A stretch of DNA of 64,000 nt from Leptospira ilyithenensis (GCF_004771005.1 NZ_RQHV01000062.1:310001-374000), one strand, 5' to 3'; positions 18,685 through 28,714 are shown, numbered from the stretch's first letter. Numbers and translations: made by a program. The notes: a model not told the origin generated them from the sequence alone.

Positions 18685-19682
18685 AACAAACTCCGTGGTG
18701 GGAATCTGACAATCCGGATGATTGGCCCAAACCTTTGCAAGAGCTTACTTGGAACTCAGAAGAGAGAAAGGCCTCTACCTCTATTCAGCGTAGAAAGTGG
18801 ATAAGCTCGCTTTCTATTCTTTCTTTTCCAATTTCGGCAGCGGCGATTATCGCCGCTGCCTTTTTCCTCTTTAACGGAAAAGACAAATACCTAAATACTA
18901 TTAACCAATCTGTTTTGATCACCGACGTTTATGGAAACGTAGGGATACGCCGAAACGGATCAAATGACGTTTCCGTTTTATCTCCCGGCTCCAAGCTGTT
19001 GGCAGGAGATCTTTGGATTCTTTCCGATCGGAGCAAAGTACAGATTTCTCCTTCCCCGGGGATCTCTTTGCGATTGCAAGGCCCGGGCATTGTCGCCTGG
19101 AAGGAAGTTATTTCGGAAGGGATTCCCCGTTTGCATCTTAATATCCGTTCGGGGGAGGTGGTAGTTCTGTCGGACCCAAGGGCGGCAAAATCCTTGGTTT
19201 GGGAGAGTTCTCACCAAACCTACGTTCTGCTAGGGACATTCGCCCGACTGAAGGTGGAAGGAAATTCCGATTCATTGGATGTTTGGGAAGGGGAAATCCA
19301 ACTTCTTTCCAACAAAACGGGATTAGGTTCTGTCCGCGAAGGAAAATCATACCAAGTCAGTGAGACCGATGGAATTTACTCCGACAGCACTTCTTCTCTT
19401 TCTTATGCGTCTTTGCGGGAAGGGGGAATCATAAAAACGGAATTGGACCAAAAACCGATTATCGTTACCAATACTCAGGAATCCCAATCAGACCCGGATG
19501 CAAAACCTATCAGGACCTGGAAAGAACTGACCGCACTCTATGGAAATGCCGCTAAAATTAAACTCAAAGATGGAACGGAAATCATCGCCGTATGGTATGT
19601 GAAAGGTGGGAAGTGGCATCTTCTTACACCGGATGAAACCAGAATTGTGGCACCAGAATTCATTTTGTCTTTAGAAAACTAA
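18681..19682 (+). CDS. FecR-domain membrane protein, probable anti-sigma/signal transducer
   Basis: A 333-residue single-pass protein. Residues 1-38 are a short Trp-rich cytoplasmic tail, about 42-64 a membrane segment (WISSLSILSFPISAAAIIAAA), then a periplasmic FecR domain (about 75-225: VYGNVGIRRNG, LLAGDLWILSDRSKVQIS, LHLNIRSGEVVV, VWEGEIQLLS, SVREGKSYQ). The last 40 residues (KLKDGTEIIAVWYV and RIVAPEFILSLE) resemble the repeated unit of the small exported protein at 17759-18121. The gene is translationally coupled to the ECF sigma gene, so regulation of that sigma factor is likely. The short cytoplasmic tail differs from classical zinc-binding anti-sigma domains. Confidence 0.78.
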   Translation: MKQTPWWESDNPDDWPKPLQELTWNSEERKASTSIQRRKWISSLSILSFPISAAAIIAAAFFLFNGKDKYLNTINQSVLITDVYGNVGIRRNGSNDVSVLSPGSKLLAGDLWILSDRSKVQISPSPGISLRLQGPGIVAWKEVISEGIPRLHLNIRSGEVVVLSDPRAAKSLVWESSHQTYVLLGTFARLKVEGNSDSLDVWEGEIQLLSNKTGLGSVREGKSYQVSETDGIYSDSTSSLSYASLREGGIIKTELDQKPIIVTNTQESQSDPDAKPIRTWKELTALYGNAAKIKLKDGTEIIAVWYVKGGKWHLLTPDETRIVAPEFILSLEN

Positions 19683-19712
19683 GTATTAAAATTCCCATTC
19701 TCATATATTCCA

Positions 19713-20441
19713 ATGAATCGAATTACAATTTTTTCCGTATTGCTCTCGTTTGGTATTTGTTTTGCGGTTTGTCCCGTCTTTTCCGAAGAAACTACGGATG
19801 ATTTGCAAATGAGAGTTCTGGAGGAAGAAAACAAAGAGCTGAAACGGCAGGTCAAAGAAAAGGAAGAAGCTTCCCGGGTTTTTAAAATTAAAAAAGAAGC
19901 TTCCGAATTGCAGGAACAGGGAAACCGAAAGGTCAAAGAAAGTTCCATTGCGGAAAAAGAAGAATTGGAAAGAAGGTGGATGGCAAAAAAGAAAAGGGCG
20001 GACCAACTCCGCAAAAATTTTTTTTACCCGGGCGTTGGTTATTTCCAAGCGGGAGAGACCAAAAAAGGAATTATTTCCTCGGGGCTTTTCAGCTTATTTC
20101 TTTTGGGAGGAATTTTTTTCCAAAGCGAAGCTAACTCCAGTTTGAGTCAGGCAAAGTCCAGCAAATTACTTCCTTGGGAATACACAAAAAGCTACTCTGA
20201 GTATGAATCTTCCTATCGAACTGCCAATTTACTTTTTATCCTTGGTGCGATTACATATTCGTTTGTTATGTACGACTCTTTTCGAGCAGCAGAGGAAGAA
20301 ACTCCCAAAACCGGAATCAAAACGAATGTAGGCTTTGCTCCCGTCCAAGGCAATTCTCTCTATTCTTTGGAGGGAAACCAAGCCAAACTTTCAGACCAAT
20401 CGGAAATGAACGCATCGGTTCTATGGTATCTTCGATTTTGA
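19713..20441 (+). CDS. exported/membrane coiled-coil hypothetical protein
   Basis: A 242-residue protein with an N-terminal hydrophobic signal (about 5-22, cut possibly after VFS). A long charged coiled coil follows (about 30-105: LEEENKELKRQVKEKEEAS and following, with many Glu/Lys heptads). Next come FYPGVGYFQAGETKKG and two hydrophobic segments (about 117-133 and 168-188). The YPG-G-(5)-G-x-KKG motif before membrane helices resembles DUF5683-type proteins, but I am not certain. It follows the FecR-domain gene by about 30 bases on the same strand and may belong to the same signalling unit. Confidence 0.55.
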   Translation: MNRITIFSVLLSFGICFAVCPVFSEETTDDLQMRVLEEENKELKRQVKEKEEASRVFKIKKEASELQEQGNRKVKESSIAEKEELERRWMAKKKRADQLRKNFFYPGVGYFQAGETKKGIISSGLFSLFLLGGIFFQSEANSSLSQAKSSKLLPWEYTKSYSEYESSYRTANLLFILGAITYSFVMYDSFRAAEEETPKTGIKTNVGFAPVQGNSLYSLEGNQAKLSDQSEMNASVLWYLRF

Positions 20442-20885
20442 ATTTCGGGGAGGCCTCTCCCACCATTAAATTATAATATCCTAATTTTCTAAACTTAATT
20501 TTATCTATCCAGCGGGAGCGTCTCTTTTGCAAACTGAGGAGCTACGAAAGATTTACTTTTTTCCATACGCTTGATTGTAAAAAACATTTCATCCTCCGCA
20601 ACAGGTTATTCAGGAGATATGGATTTTGTTTTCTCCCGTCGGCTTTCGGGCCAATCCAACTACCAAGTCGCCGTGATTTCCTATCCGGTAGTAGGTGGGG
20701 GCTCCTCGTTATTGCAACCTTCCTGTAACTTTCGGGGTGATCCTATTATATTTCCCCGCCACGGCGATAACAGTAAACTAGAGATTTCCGTCTCTAACAT
20801 GAATGCGAAAGAGTCTTGAAACTTCCCTTATTTCTTTCTAAGAAAAACTCTTTTCCTCCTGCATACCCCCTAGAACCTTTGTCCC
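20442..20885. other. intergenic region without a confident gene
   Basis: This stretch of 444 bases separates the coiled-coil protein from the MaoC gene. An 82-codon open frame at 20571-20819 lacks a ribosome site and any recognisable composition, and I do not call it. AGAGATTTCCGTCTCT at about 20780-20795 can form a small hairpin. No riboswitch, tRNA or known small RNA motif was recognised. Confidence 0.5.
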
Positions 20886-22064
20886 ATGGTAGAAAAAGCG
20901 ATGACCCCCTTCGGTGAAATAGCACCGAAAACCCCAGCCACTCTTGATAAAATCAAAAAGAACATCTATGGACGTTACCTGGAAGAATTCACAGTCGGTG
21001 ATATTTATGTTCACCCCCGCCAATTCACTGTGGATCGTAGTTTCGCGCAAGAGTTTGCAACAGTATTTATGGATGCAAATCCTTTGTATCTTTCCGCAGA
21101 ATATGCGAAAGCTCACGGTTTTCAGGATTTACTTGTGCCTCCCCTTATGGTGTTCAACCTGGCACTTTCCATCGGCGTACAAAATAACAGCGAGAAGGCG
21201 CTAGCTAACCTCGGTTACTACAATGCTCAATTCCTTCAACCTGTCTACCCGGGAGATACGCTTTCTTCCCGTACAAAAATCCTTGCAGTCGATGACAAAG
21301 GTCCCGACAAACCGGGGATCGTTCATGTGCGTACACTTTGTCTCAATCAAAAAAACGAAGTTGTTTTGCAATACGAAAGAAAGATCATGATCTACCAGTC
21401 CAACGGAAAACCGAAAGGAAATTCCAAACCTGGTGACAAATCCGCATTCTTTCCCGAGTCTGCGACCCCTGCCCTCAAACTTCCCAAATTGCAGTTTCCG
21501 ACCGGGCTAAAGGATGTTACTTGGGGACATACTTATTTCGAAAACTTCCAACCGGGCCAGATCTATGTGCACCAAAACGGCCGCACGATCACGGATGAAC
21601 ATTACCAATGGACATTCCGCGTAGGAAACACTCATCCTCTTCATTACGATAAACTTTATTCCGCAGGGATCTCCGGTCCAATGGGCGGCGAACCGGTGGT
21701 ATACGGTGGACTCGTGTTTGGTTGGTTAGTTGGAAACGCTTCCCGCGATATCTCCGAAAACGCTCTCTGGGAAATCGGATTCACCGAAGGATACCACACT
21801 CAACCGGCTTTTTCGGGCGACACCGTAACTAGCATTAGCCGTATTCTTTCCGTAGAAGACAAAGGAACGGAATACGGCATCCCTGCCGGCGAAGTTCAAA
21901 TCCAACTCATCGGACTTAAAAATATCAAAGCAAATGATGCTCTTGATAAATTCGGCGCGGACCTATTCCTAAAAGAAAACGACAAAAAGAAATTAGGAAA
22001 AGAAAAAATTCCGGAAAAAATTTTCGAAATCGAAAGAAGACTTCTTATCAAAAAACAGCCGTAA
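20886..22064 (+). CDS. MaoC-family double hot-dog hydratase/dehydratase
   Basis: A 392-residue protein with two MaoC-like hot-dog units. Unit 1 is at about 30-175 ([49 protein letters not shown]), unit 2 at about 205-385 ([58 protein letters not shown]). In unit 2 Asp/His-bearing segments resembling the hydratase catalytic pair are preserved. Two-unit MaoC proteins include mesaconyl-CoA and beta-methylmalyl-CoA dehydratases, so an enoyl-CoA hydration/dehydration role in acyl-CoA metabolism is likely. The exact substrate is undetermined. No adjacent operon partner is evident. Confidence 0.75.
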   Translation: MVEKAMTPFGEIAPKTPATLDKIKKNIYGRYLEEFTVGDIYVHPRQFTVDRSFAQEFATVFMDANPLYLSAEYAKAHGFQDLLVPPLMVFNLALSIGVQNNSEKALANLGYYNAQFLQPVYPGDTLSSRTKILAVDDKGPDKPGIVHVRTLCLNQKNEVVLQYERKIMIYQSNGKPKGNSKPGDKSAFFPESATPALKLPKLQFPTGLKDVTWGHTYFENFQPGQIYVHQNGRTITDEHYQWTFRVGNTHPLHYDKLYSAGISGPMGGEPVVYGGLVFGWLVGNASRDISENALWEIGFTEGYHTQPAFSGDTVTSISRILSVEDKGTEYGIPAGEVQIQLIGLKNIKANDALDKFGADLFLKENDKKKLGKEKIPEKIFEIERRLLIKKQP

Positions 22065-22074
22065 GGTGGGCGTT

Positions 22075-22195
22075 GCCCAAACACATGCGGATTCCCTTCG
22101 GTATTTCTATCCGATCGGCTCCGCAGTGTTTGGGCCCAGGCTCGTCCGGACTCCGCGTGCGCTCCGGTCCCCGCCGTTTTTATAAACGGACGGGT
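22075..22195. repeat. GC-rich palindromic intergenic element R2
   Basis: Contains self-complementary blocks (for example AACAC...GTGTT around GCGGA...TCCGC, and CCGGACTCCGCGTGCGCTCCGG) and is much richer in GC than its surroundings. It resembles the R1/R3 class in composition and in the CTCCGG/TCCGC words, but I could not align it block for block. It lies between the MaoC and MBL genes. Confidence 0.45.
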
Positions 22196-22354
22196 GACTA
22201 AATCCTACCGATCCCTAACGCTAGGAATAGTCCGAATACAAAACCTGATTTCCCGACAGGAAAGAAAATCGGATTCGAATGAACTTACCGTAAAATCCGA
22301 AAAATAGGAATGAAAGTGACATATTATGTGGTACCTACTACATTTACATAATCC

Positions 22355-23377
22355 ATGATCGTCACAACTCCCAAAAAAGTTCCTCCTATGGAAGAGATTG
22401 GAGATGAGATCTTTAAAATCGTTCTCCCTCAACCGTTTTATGCTCCCAACAATATCTACCTATTTGTAGATAACGACGGTTTGACTCTCATCGATTCGGG
22501 TTATATCGAATCCGTTCCCATGTTGCAGGCATCTCTGAAAACCAGAGGATTTTCCCTTCGGGACATTAAAAATATCATTTATACTCACAATCATCTGGAT
22601 CATATCTCTTCGTCTCTGATTTTAAAATCTTACGCGCCTAAGGCGGTATATTACGGTTATCGTGCAATGCAGGATGGAGTGGGCAACTATCTGGATTCCA
22701 TGCGGCTTTTCGAACAGGCGACCGAGGATTTATTCACTGTTGCTTTCGGAGATCCGGTTCAATTGGAAAAAATCATCTCCGAATCCAGAAGTGGTTGGGT
22801 CAATTTTTACAGCAAGTTTCAGGAAACAAAAAAAGGGGATCCTATCCTTCGAATCGACAAAGCGATCGACCATAACGATTCCATGGAGATAGGGGACAGG
22901 CGCTTTCGTTTTATTTATACACCCGGCCACAATCTCTATCATATTACTCCCGTGATCCAGGAGTCCGGCGTTTATTTTTCGGGGGATTTGATCATCGCCA
23001 ACCTAACAGCTATTTATTCAGAAATGGATGGCAGTTTGGGAGATTACTATTTTACTCTTTCCAAACTTTTGGAAGAGCCGATCAAAAGACTGCTTCCCGC
23101 ACACGGTCATGAGATAGAAGACCCGATGAGAACGATCACTCTTGTGAAAAAAACCTTATCTATTTTGGAAAAAGGTGTAATCCGAAGATTAAGAGAAAGT
23201 CCTTCCGATCTTTTGAACCTAATGGAAGCCGCCATCGGCAAAAAAGTTCATAACGGAGGTCATCTCCCTACCGCACTCGGATTGATTTATTCCATCATTA
23301 AAAAATTGATTCTAGAGGGACTCATCCGAATCGAAAAAAGAGATAGTGGGTATGAAATTTTTCACTTAAAGGAATAA
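22355..23377 (+). CDS. MBL-fold metallo-hydrolase
   Basis: A 340-residue metallo-beta-lactamase-fold hydrolase. Motifs in order: LTLIDSGY (first Asp, about residue 50), THNHLDH (about 76-82, the metal-binding HxHxDH with Asn-His-Leu spacing), TPGHNLYH (the later His), YFSGDLI (bridging Asp) and LPAHGHEI. This set fits a dinuclear zinc hydrolase of the glyoxalase II/lactonase/LACTB2-like class. The C-terminal 90 residues are helical (KTLSILEKGVIRRLRESP and following), as in LACTB2-like proteins. The substrate cannot be inferred. It is convergent with the DUF2079 gene, overlapping it by 12 bases. Confidence 0.8.
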   Translation: MIVTTPKKVPPMEEIGDEIFKIVLPQPFYAPNNIYLFVDNDGLTLIDSGYIESVPMLQASLKTRGFSLRDIKNIIYTHNHLDHISSSLILKSYAPKAVYYGYRAMQDGVGNYLDSMRLFEQATEDLFTVAFGDPVQLEKIISESRSGWVNFYSKFQETKKGDPILRIDKAIDHNDSMEIGDRRFRFIYTPGHNLYHITPVIQESGVYFSGDLIIANLTAIYSEMDGSLGDYYFTLSKLLEEPIKRLLPAHGHEIEDPMRTITLVKKTLSILEKGVIRRLRESPSDLLNLMEAAIGKKVHNGGHLPTALGLIYSIIKKLILEGLIRIEKRDSGYEIFHLKE

Positions 23378-25114
23378 TTTCCAAACTTCTATCATATGTC
23401 CTTGGTAAATCAGAGCGGCTTTTTTTTCCCGAAGCCCGTCGCGTATTTTTAAAAATTCTTCCTTCGGATGAAATACCGGATCCGCAAAATTCGGGGCCAT
23501 GATCACATAACAGGAATGATGGTGATCTTGTTTCGAATTTAAATCGATTCTATTTCGTTCTTGGAAACAATCTGATTCAAATAAACGAATCGGTCGAACG
23601 GGAATATCTTTCGAAACATAAAAAGACAAATTGTACTGGCTATAAACAACTCCGTCGTTCTGGATTGATTTTTTGCTTTCCGCAAGTTCTGTCCGGACAG
23701 TTCTTCCTGCTTCTTTTTCTAACAACTCAACTTCGTTCCGGATATTTTCTTTCTGAAAATGCAAAGGATAATTTCCATCCAAAGAGTTTTTATAAAAAAT
23801 AAGTCCTACGATCAGAAAAAATCCCCAATAGGGAATTTCTTTTTTCTTTCTCAACCAAACAAGACCTGAAAATAATACGAAAGGGAGAAGTGTATAGGAA
23901 TAGTAGGAATATATCTCATGATGCCATGGCCTGGAGGATATAGCGTGTGTTAAATATATCAAACCCCATACGATTCCTTCCGGGATAACGGAAAGTATTC
24001 CCAATCCTCCGCTCACTGCGATTTCCAAAAAAATCCTGACTGCTTTGTCCGCTCCTTCTACCTTTTTGTAATACCCCGCATACTCCCGGGACAATTCATC
24101 GGACCAGGAAACAGTAGAATTTCCTAGGATCCAGTGTGGATAAATCCAGAATGCAAATAGAAAGTATAATAAAGATAGGATTAAAATCGAAAAAGGCAAA
24201 GAATTGAATCGGATATTTTTATAAAAGGGAGTTCTTTTTTTTGAAAACCATTCGTACAGCCAGCTAACAGCCCCAAATAAACCAATGTATACTCCGATAT
24301 CTTCTTTTACGGATAAAAACAAAGCCAAGCTAAAGAATAGTCCCGACCAATGATAAATCAATTTGGTTTTATTTTTATCTTGGACGGACAGATAAAAATA
24401 AAAAAATAAAGCGGAGAAAGGTAAAACCAAAATTTCAAAATGATAACTGGTTCCCAGACGGTAGATATAAAGTTGGTTGAAGAGTGCGATCCAAAGAATC
24501 CAAAATATAGTTTGCCGGGAAGGATTTCCTCTCTTTTCCGATTCTTTGTATAATAAAAATCCCCATCCGAGAAGGCCTATTACAGCATACGCATAACATC
24601 CGATTGCATAGCCCCAACGATCAGGGAACAAACTTATAAATGGCAGATAAAAAACAAGCCCTGGTGCAAAATGGTGCAATAGGTAGGATTCTTTTCCCGA
24701 TTCCGAATAATACGCAGAGTGAAATCCGTTCCCTCTCAATATCTCCCGGATTACTTCATCCATCCCGATATAATCCGAGTCTTGGAATAAAAATCGGGAA
24801 GAAAAATTCTGACTGATCTCATCAAAATGAAGTCCGAAACTGATTATGTAAATCAATAGACTCAAAATGAGTACAAATCGTACAAAAATGATTTGGGAGA
24901 ATAAGATTTTTAACCGATTGATAGCAAGTAGCAAAGAGGAAGGGAAAAAGAAGGTTCTCTTTGTTTTGAAATCCGAATTTCTAAAGTAAAAACAGGCTAA
25001 GGAAACAATGATACAAAAAAGAAAAAGCCCTTTTTGAAGGGGCTTATGCAATGAGTAAGGAGTGGCAAATAAAAATGCGGTTACAATACTGAATATGAAA
25101 AATAGAAATACCAC
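23366..25114 (-). CDS. DUF2079 polytopic membrane protein
   Basis: A 582-residue protein with about eleven hydrophobic segments. The DUF2079 hallmark is present: LFQDSDYIGMDEVIREILRGNG followed by LLHHFAPGLVFYLPF. It also has SVKEDIGVYIGLFG and a C-terminal soluble part beginning near ENIRNEVELLEKE. DUF2079 proteins are GT-C-fold-like and are thought to transfer sugars from lipid-linked donors, though this is not proven for the family. The gene directly abuts the lyase-like gene upstream (starts one base after its end), suggesting cotranscription. Confidence 0.75.
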   Translation of the reverse strand: MVFLFFIFSIVTAFLFATPYSLHKPLQKGLFLFCIIVSLACFYFRNSDFKTKRTFFFPSSLLLAINRLKILFSQIIFVRFVLILSLLIYIISFGLHFDEISQNFSSRFLFQDSDYIGMDEVIREILRGNGFHSAYYSESGKESYLLHHFAPGLVFYLPFISLFPDRWGYAIGCYAYAVIGLLGWGFLLYKESEKRGNPSRQTIFWILWIALFNQLYIYRLGTSYHFEILVLPFSALFFYFYLSVQDKNKTKLIYHWSGLFFSLALFLSVKEDIGVYIGLFGAVSWLYEWFSKKRTPFYKNIRFNSLPFSILILSLLYFLFAFWIYPHWILGNSTVSWSDELSREYAGYYKKVEGADKAVRIFLEIAVSGGLGILSVIPEGIVWGLIYLTHAISSRPWHHEIYSYYSYTLLPFVLFSGLVWLRKKKEIPYWGFFLIVGLIFYKNSLDGNYPLHFQKENIRNEVELLEKEAGRTVRTELAESKKSIQNDGVVYSQYNLSFYVSKDIPVRPIRLFESDCFQERNRIDLNSKQDHHHSCYVIMAPNFADPVFHPKEEFLKIRDGLREKKAALIYQGHMIEVWKLFL

Positions 25115-25906
25115 CTAACGAATAAAGTACAATACCTTTCTTTCTCCGATTCTTTCTCTATTGATCTCTACACGATTGCGGTAGTAGTATCCTTTTTCGG
25201 GAAACGCCTTGGAAAAATATTCGTATACATCCATTTCAAAAATCAACATACATTCCGCCACATCCGTTGCTCCGATTTCCATGGCCTTGGAAGTATCTAC
25301 CATTACATGGCGGGAATTGATAAAGTCGGGAACAATTTCAGTCGCAATCAATTCAAAATTTGTTTTTGTGATGGTTCCGCCGACGGAAGTTTTTTTGCCT
25401 CTGCTTTTTGCTTCCGAAATGATTTTTTTCGAGATGCGTGTAACTTCCGGATCATCCGGTTTTTTGTCCATGGAAGCGGAAAGATCCGACCTAGCGGCTG
25501 TTACTTGCTGCAAATCACCAAATGCTTGTGAGTCGAAAATATCCAGAAGATTTCTATACCCGGTGATTGTTTCCAAGTTGATTGCTTTTTTTAGTTTTTC
25601 AAACTCTGTGCCTGGAATCAGGTTCTTTAAAGTGGAGATAAAATTTCTAAGAGCGTATTCCGATTCCACCATGGGGGCGGAGATGCCGGCTACACCGATT
25701 TTATTGCATATTCTAATATCGTTACGTGCTTCGGGGCCGCCGATTTTAACGGAGAGGGGCAAAATCCCCTGGCAGATTTTTTGGAGTAGGGCTATTTCCC
25801 CCTCTCCCATATCCTCCGTTTCAGTTCCGGTCTTTAGGCAAACAAAGGCATACTGATCCTTCATTTCTTGAAGAGTTAAACGCAAAACAGAGAGGCTTTT
25901 TTCCAT
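25115..25906 (-). CDS. HpcH/HpaI aldolase/citrate lyase-like protein
   Basis: A 263-residue soluble protein that looks like a TIM-barrel lyase of the HpcH/HpaI/citrate lyase beta superfamily. LPLSVKIGGPEARNDI supplies the Arg/metal-region pattern, GVAGISAPMVES the following strand, and KKAINLETITGYRNLLDI the later metal-ligand Glu. Downstream are FGDLQQVTAARSDLSAS and KKTSVGGTI. Some canonical residues look shifted, so a non-standard substrate is possible. It sits upstream of the DUF2079 membrane gene on the minus strand and divergently from signal peptidase I. Confidence 0.6.
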   Translation of the reverse strand: MEKSLSVLRLTLQEMKDQYAFVCLKTGTETEDMGEGEIALLQKICQGILPLSVKIGGPEARNDIRICNKIGVAGISAPMVESEYALRNFISTLKNLIPGTEFEKLKKAINLETITGYRNLLDIFDSQAFGDLQQVTAARSDLSASMDKKPDDPEVTRISKKIISEAKSRGKKTSVGGTITKTNFELIATEIVPDFINSRHVMVDTSKAMEIGATDVAECMLIFEMDVYEYFSKAFPEKGYYYRNRVEINRERIGERKVLYFIR

Positions 25907-26018
25907 ACTAAACTAAAGGGCTCCAGGTATGTTATCGGTGAAATCCCGGATTCGTACAAGCCTTTCTCGGTATTTTTCCCTTTGTTGACAGAAAATTCCG
26001 CAAATCTAGGCTCACCGT

Positions 26019-27056
26019 ATGGGAATTTTTTCCTCCAAAACCAAGCCAAATCCTCCAAAAACCAAAAAAGAAGAGCCCCAAGAAGGTATTTTTGCATCCA
26101 GTTTTTCCTTTGCATTCATCGTAGTTCTCGTTTTTGCTTTCAAGTCTTCCATACTTGACGCCAATAATATCCCTTCCGGGTCGATGATTCCCACTCTGAA
26201 AATCGGTGATTTTCTATTTGTAAACAAGATGCGTTATTCCATTCGGATGCCTTTCACGGAAAAGGAACTCTTTCGGATTGATGACCCCAAGCGGGGAGAT
26301 ATCGTCACTTTTATTCCTCCCGCCACAGCACTTGCCCAGGAAGAGTCCCGCACTGGGATTTTCGCCAAACGGTTTGTTAAGCGAGTGGTGGGTTTGCCGG
26401 GAGATACGATTCGTATCACACGAAAATTCGTAGATACGAAAGACAGAGGTAGAGTTCATTTCGCATACTTCGAATACAAGCCGAAGGATGGAACAGAGTT
26501 TTTATCCTACTCTCCCAAAGAAGTTCCTATCGGAGACGAGCTTTCCGATTTGGACAATATCGATGCTTCTCAAAGAGCCCTCTTTGTAGAACAAAAACCA
26601 GGTTTCGAACATTATATTTTAGAAGGTTTTGAGGACGATCGAAGAGCACATATATTCGAATGTTGTGATTTTGTAAAAGGCCATCTGATTCAGGAAGGTC
26701 AATATATGGTGATGGGTGACAACCGTGATGATTCTCACGATTCGCGTGCTTGGGGATTTGTGGGCAGAGAAGATATTCTCGGAAAAGCACTTGTGATTTA
26801 TTTCTCCATCGACTGGAAAGATTTTACCTGCGAATATAAATCAGGTAAAGAGTTGGCAGAGAAGGGAGCGGAGTTCGCAGAACGATATCATGGCGAAGAG
26901 TTGGAAAAAAAATGTCACCCTAGCGAAGTATTTTCTTCTTCTTCCTACAGATATAGAGAAGAAGAAACCCGCTTCGGTTGGATTGAACGAACTTTGAAAT
27001 ACAGGCTTTGGAGACTGGATGTTCGATGGGATCGGGTCGGTCGTATCTTAAACTAG
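26019..27056 (+). CDS. lepB: signal peptidase I
   Basis: A 345-residue membrane-anchored serine protease that removes Sec signal peptides. One membrane segment lies at about 27-44. The catalytic Ser55 is in IPSGSMIPTL, the general base Lys121 in RFVKRVVGLPGD, and MGDNRDDSHDSRAWG closes the conserved core. A 30-residue insertion after Lys121 (rich in Asp/Tyr) and a charged C-terminal extension of about 90 residues make it longer than E. coli LepB in the core region. Many exported proteins in this window would be its substrates. Divergent from the lyase-like gene. Confidence 0.93.
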   Translation: MGIFSSKTKPNPPKTKKEEPQEGIFASSFSFAFIVVLVFAFKSSILDANNIPSGSMIPTLKIGDFLFVNKMRYSIRMPFTEKELFRIDDPKRGDIVTFIPPATALAQEESRTGIFAKRFVKRVVGLPGDTIRITRKFVDTKDRGRVHFAYFEYKPKDGTEFLSYSPKEVPIGDELSDLDNIDASQRALFVEQKPGFEHYILEGFEDDRRAHIFECCDFVKGHLIQEGQYMVMGDNRDDSHDSRAWGFVGREDILGKALVIYFSIDWKDFTCEYKSGKELAEKGAEFAERYHGEELEKKCHPSEVFSSSSYRYREEETRFGWIERTLKYRLWRLDVRWDRVGRILN

Positions 27057-27063
27057 TCGTCTT

Positions 27064-28710
27064 ATGAAACAAAAGATTATTAATATCATACCATTTCTTA
27101 TATTAGTAATTTTTTCTTCTTATTATATTCATAAGCGCATCAAACTGGATGGGTTAGGTATGCCCATGATTCAGTCTGATGCGCAAATCAAATACTATCA
27201 ACTCATTCAGTATTCAGAAGGTGGATTGCAAAATCACAGATGTTTGTATCCGGGAAAAAGCATAGATCCGGATTATCGTTTTTTCCCTTTTGATTATACA
27301 TGGGCAGTCAAAGGACTGAATAAAACTTTTCGGGAAGAATGCGTTTTCCAATACCCGTATTTTTTTACTTTGGCATCCGTTCCTATTTATTCTTTGTTTG
27401 GTGCCTTTGGACTGACATGGGTTTGTTTAATTTTGTATTTGATTACATCGTTTGTCATTTTACTTTACATCGAAAAAATCATCGGTTTGAAATCGGTCCT
27501 TTTTCGTTCTCTCTTGGCTATTATCAGTATCTCCGGTTATCCGATATATTCTGCTTATGAATATACGGAAACTACTTTGGCGGTTCTCCTTGTTTTGGTT
27601 TTTTTGTTTTACACTCTGGATCAATCTTCCGCGTCTCCTAAATTTTCTAAAAAACCTGCTATCGGATTTTTTCTAGGGCTTATCGTATCGATTGCACCAT
27701 ACCTTCGTTCGGAGATGTTCATTTATCTGTTTTTAGCGGGTATATTATATCTTGTTTTGCATTCGTTTCAGGTCTTCCCGCTCATTCGAAAAAATCGATT
27801 TGTTCTGATCGGATTTTTGATTGGAGTTGTTTTTTTTGCCATTTGGAACCAAATAGAGTTTGGTAATATATTTGGTGTTAGGGGACGGATTTCCTTAGGA
27901 GATCTCTCCGGTTCGGGGATGGGACGCCAGTTGGTTTTGATCAAAAGTTTCTTTTTAGGTGATTCCGAAAAATTGGGATTTCTGAAGGCGGGGGGATTAC
28001 TCGTCGTTCTCGGAGTTGTTTCTTTATATTTTTGCTTCGGAGATCTTGCGACTTATCCTTTGGAAATCGTTTTTTGGAGCCTATTTGGTATTTTAAGCGT
28101 AATCATCGTTTCCGTTCTTTCTCCTTATAACCCCGGGGGATTATTTGCCGGTCTTCGATTTACGGATGTTAGTTTTTATTGCTTTGTGATCGCGTCTGCT
28201 TATTTTCTATATCATCTGGAAAACTTGAGTTCTTTTAGATTCAAAAAAGAAATCTTTATCTTTACGGGCATTTTGCTAGTTTCGCAAATTTATTTGCAAA
28301 GTCGTCTCCTCAAATCGTTTTTTCCATTGATGAATCGTGTGCAGGAATCTCAGGTTCAGTTGCTTAATATTTGGAAAGAAGGAGAAAGGGAAAATCTTCC
28401 TGTGATTCATAAAAATCTTTTTGATGCTTTGCTTATTTCCGTTTCTTATCTGAATCAATATCATTTTTTAGCAATTAACGAAGAGGAAGCGAAAGACCTT
28501 CAGGACATTCTCTATAAAAACGATTTTCCGGGGTTTCATCTTTTCTGGTTCGATGGCGAGAAACCTTATGATTATAACAGTTCCAAAAAACTTTATGATG
28601 AAAAGATTAACAATCGTTATGAGTTTCCCGCTCATCATTATCAATTGATTTCCGATAAAACCGAGTTAGGCTATCGAATCCAACGTTATCGAAAGATAGA
28701 GGATAAATAA
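27064..28710 (+). CDS. polytopic membrane protein, putative GT-C-type glycosyltransferase
   Basis: A 548-residue protein with about ten membrane segments and a soluble C-terminal domain of about 140 residues. Between the first and second segments lies IQSDAQIKYYQLIQYSEGG, an acidic loop in the place where GT-C enzymes carry their catalytic Asp, and later PYLRSEMFIYLF. The closest picture I can offer is a Leptospira-type putative glycosyltransferase family; sequence alone does not give donor or acceptor. It starts 7 bases after lepB on the same strand and is followed 4 bases later by atpZ, so the three may be cotranscribed. Confidence 0.6.
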   Translation: MKQKIINIIPFLILVIFSSYYIHKRIKLDGLGMPMIQSDAQIKYYQLIQYSEGGLQNHRCLYPGKSIDPDYRFFPFDYTWAVKGLNKTFREECVFQYPYFFTLASVPIYSLFGAFGLTWVCLILYLITSFVILLYIEKIIGLKSVLFRSLLAIISISGYPIYSAYEYTETTLAVLLVLVFLFYTLDQSSASPKFSKKPAIGFFLGLIVSIAPYLRSEMFIYLFLAGILYLVLHSFQVFPLIRKNRFVLIGFLIGVVFFAIWNQIEFGNIFGVRGRISLGDLSGSGMGRQLVLIKSFFLGDSEKLGFLKAGGLLVVLGVVSLYFCFGDLATYPLEIVFWSLFGILSVIIVSVLSPYNPGGLFAGLRFTDVSFYCFVIASAYFLYHLENLSSFRFKKEIFIFTGILLVSQIYLQSRLLKSFFPLMNRVQESQVQLLNIWKEGERENLPVIHKNLFDALLISVSYLNQYHFLAINEEEAKDLQDILYKNDFPGFHLFWFDGEKPYDYNSSKKLYDEKINNRYEFPAHHYQLISDKTELGYRIQRYRKIEDK

Positions 28711-28714
28711 TTCA

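Noticed and set aside
20571..20819. An 82-codon open frame between the coiled-coil protein and the MaoC gene
   Set aside because: No ribosome site, unusual composition, and no recognisable motif; probably non-coding.
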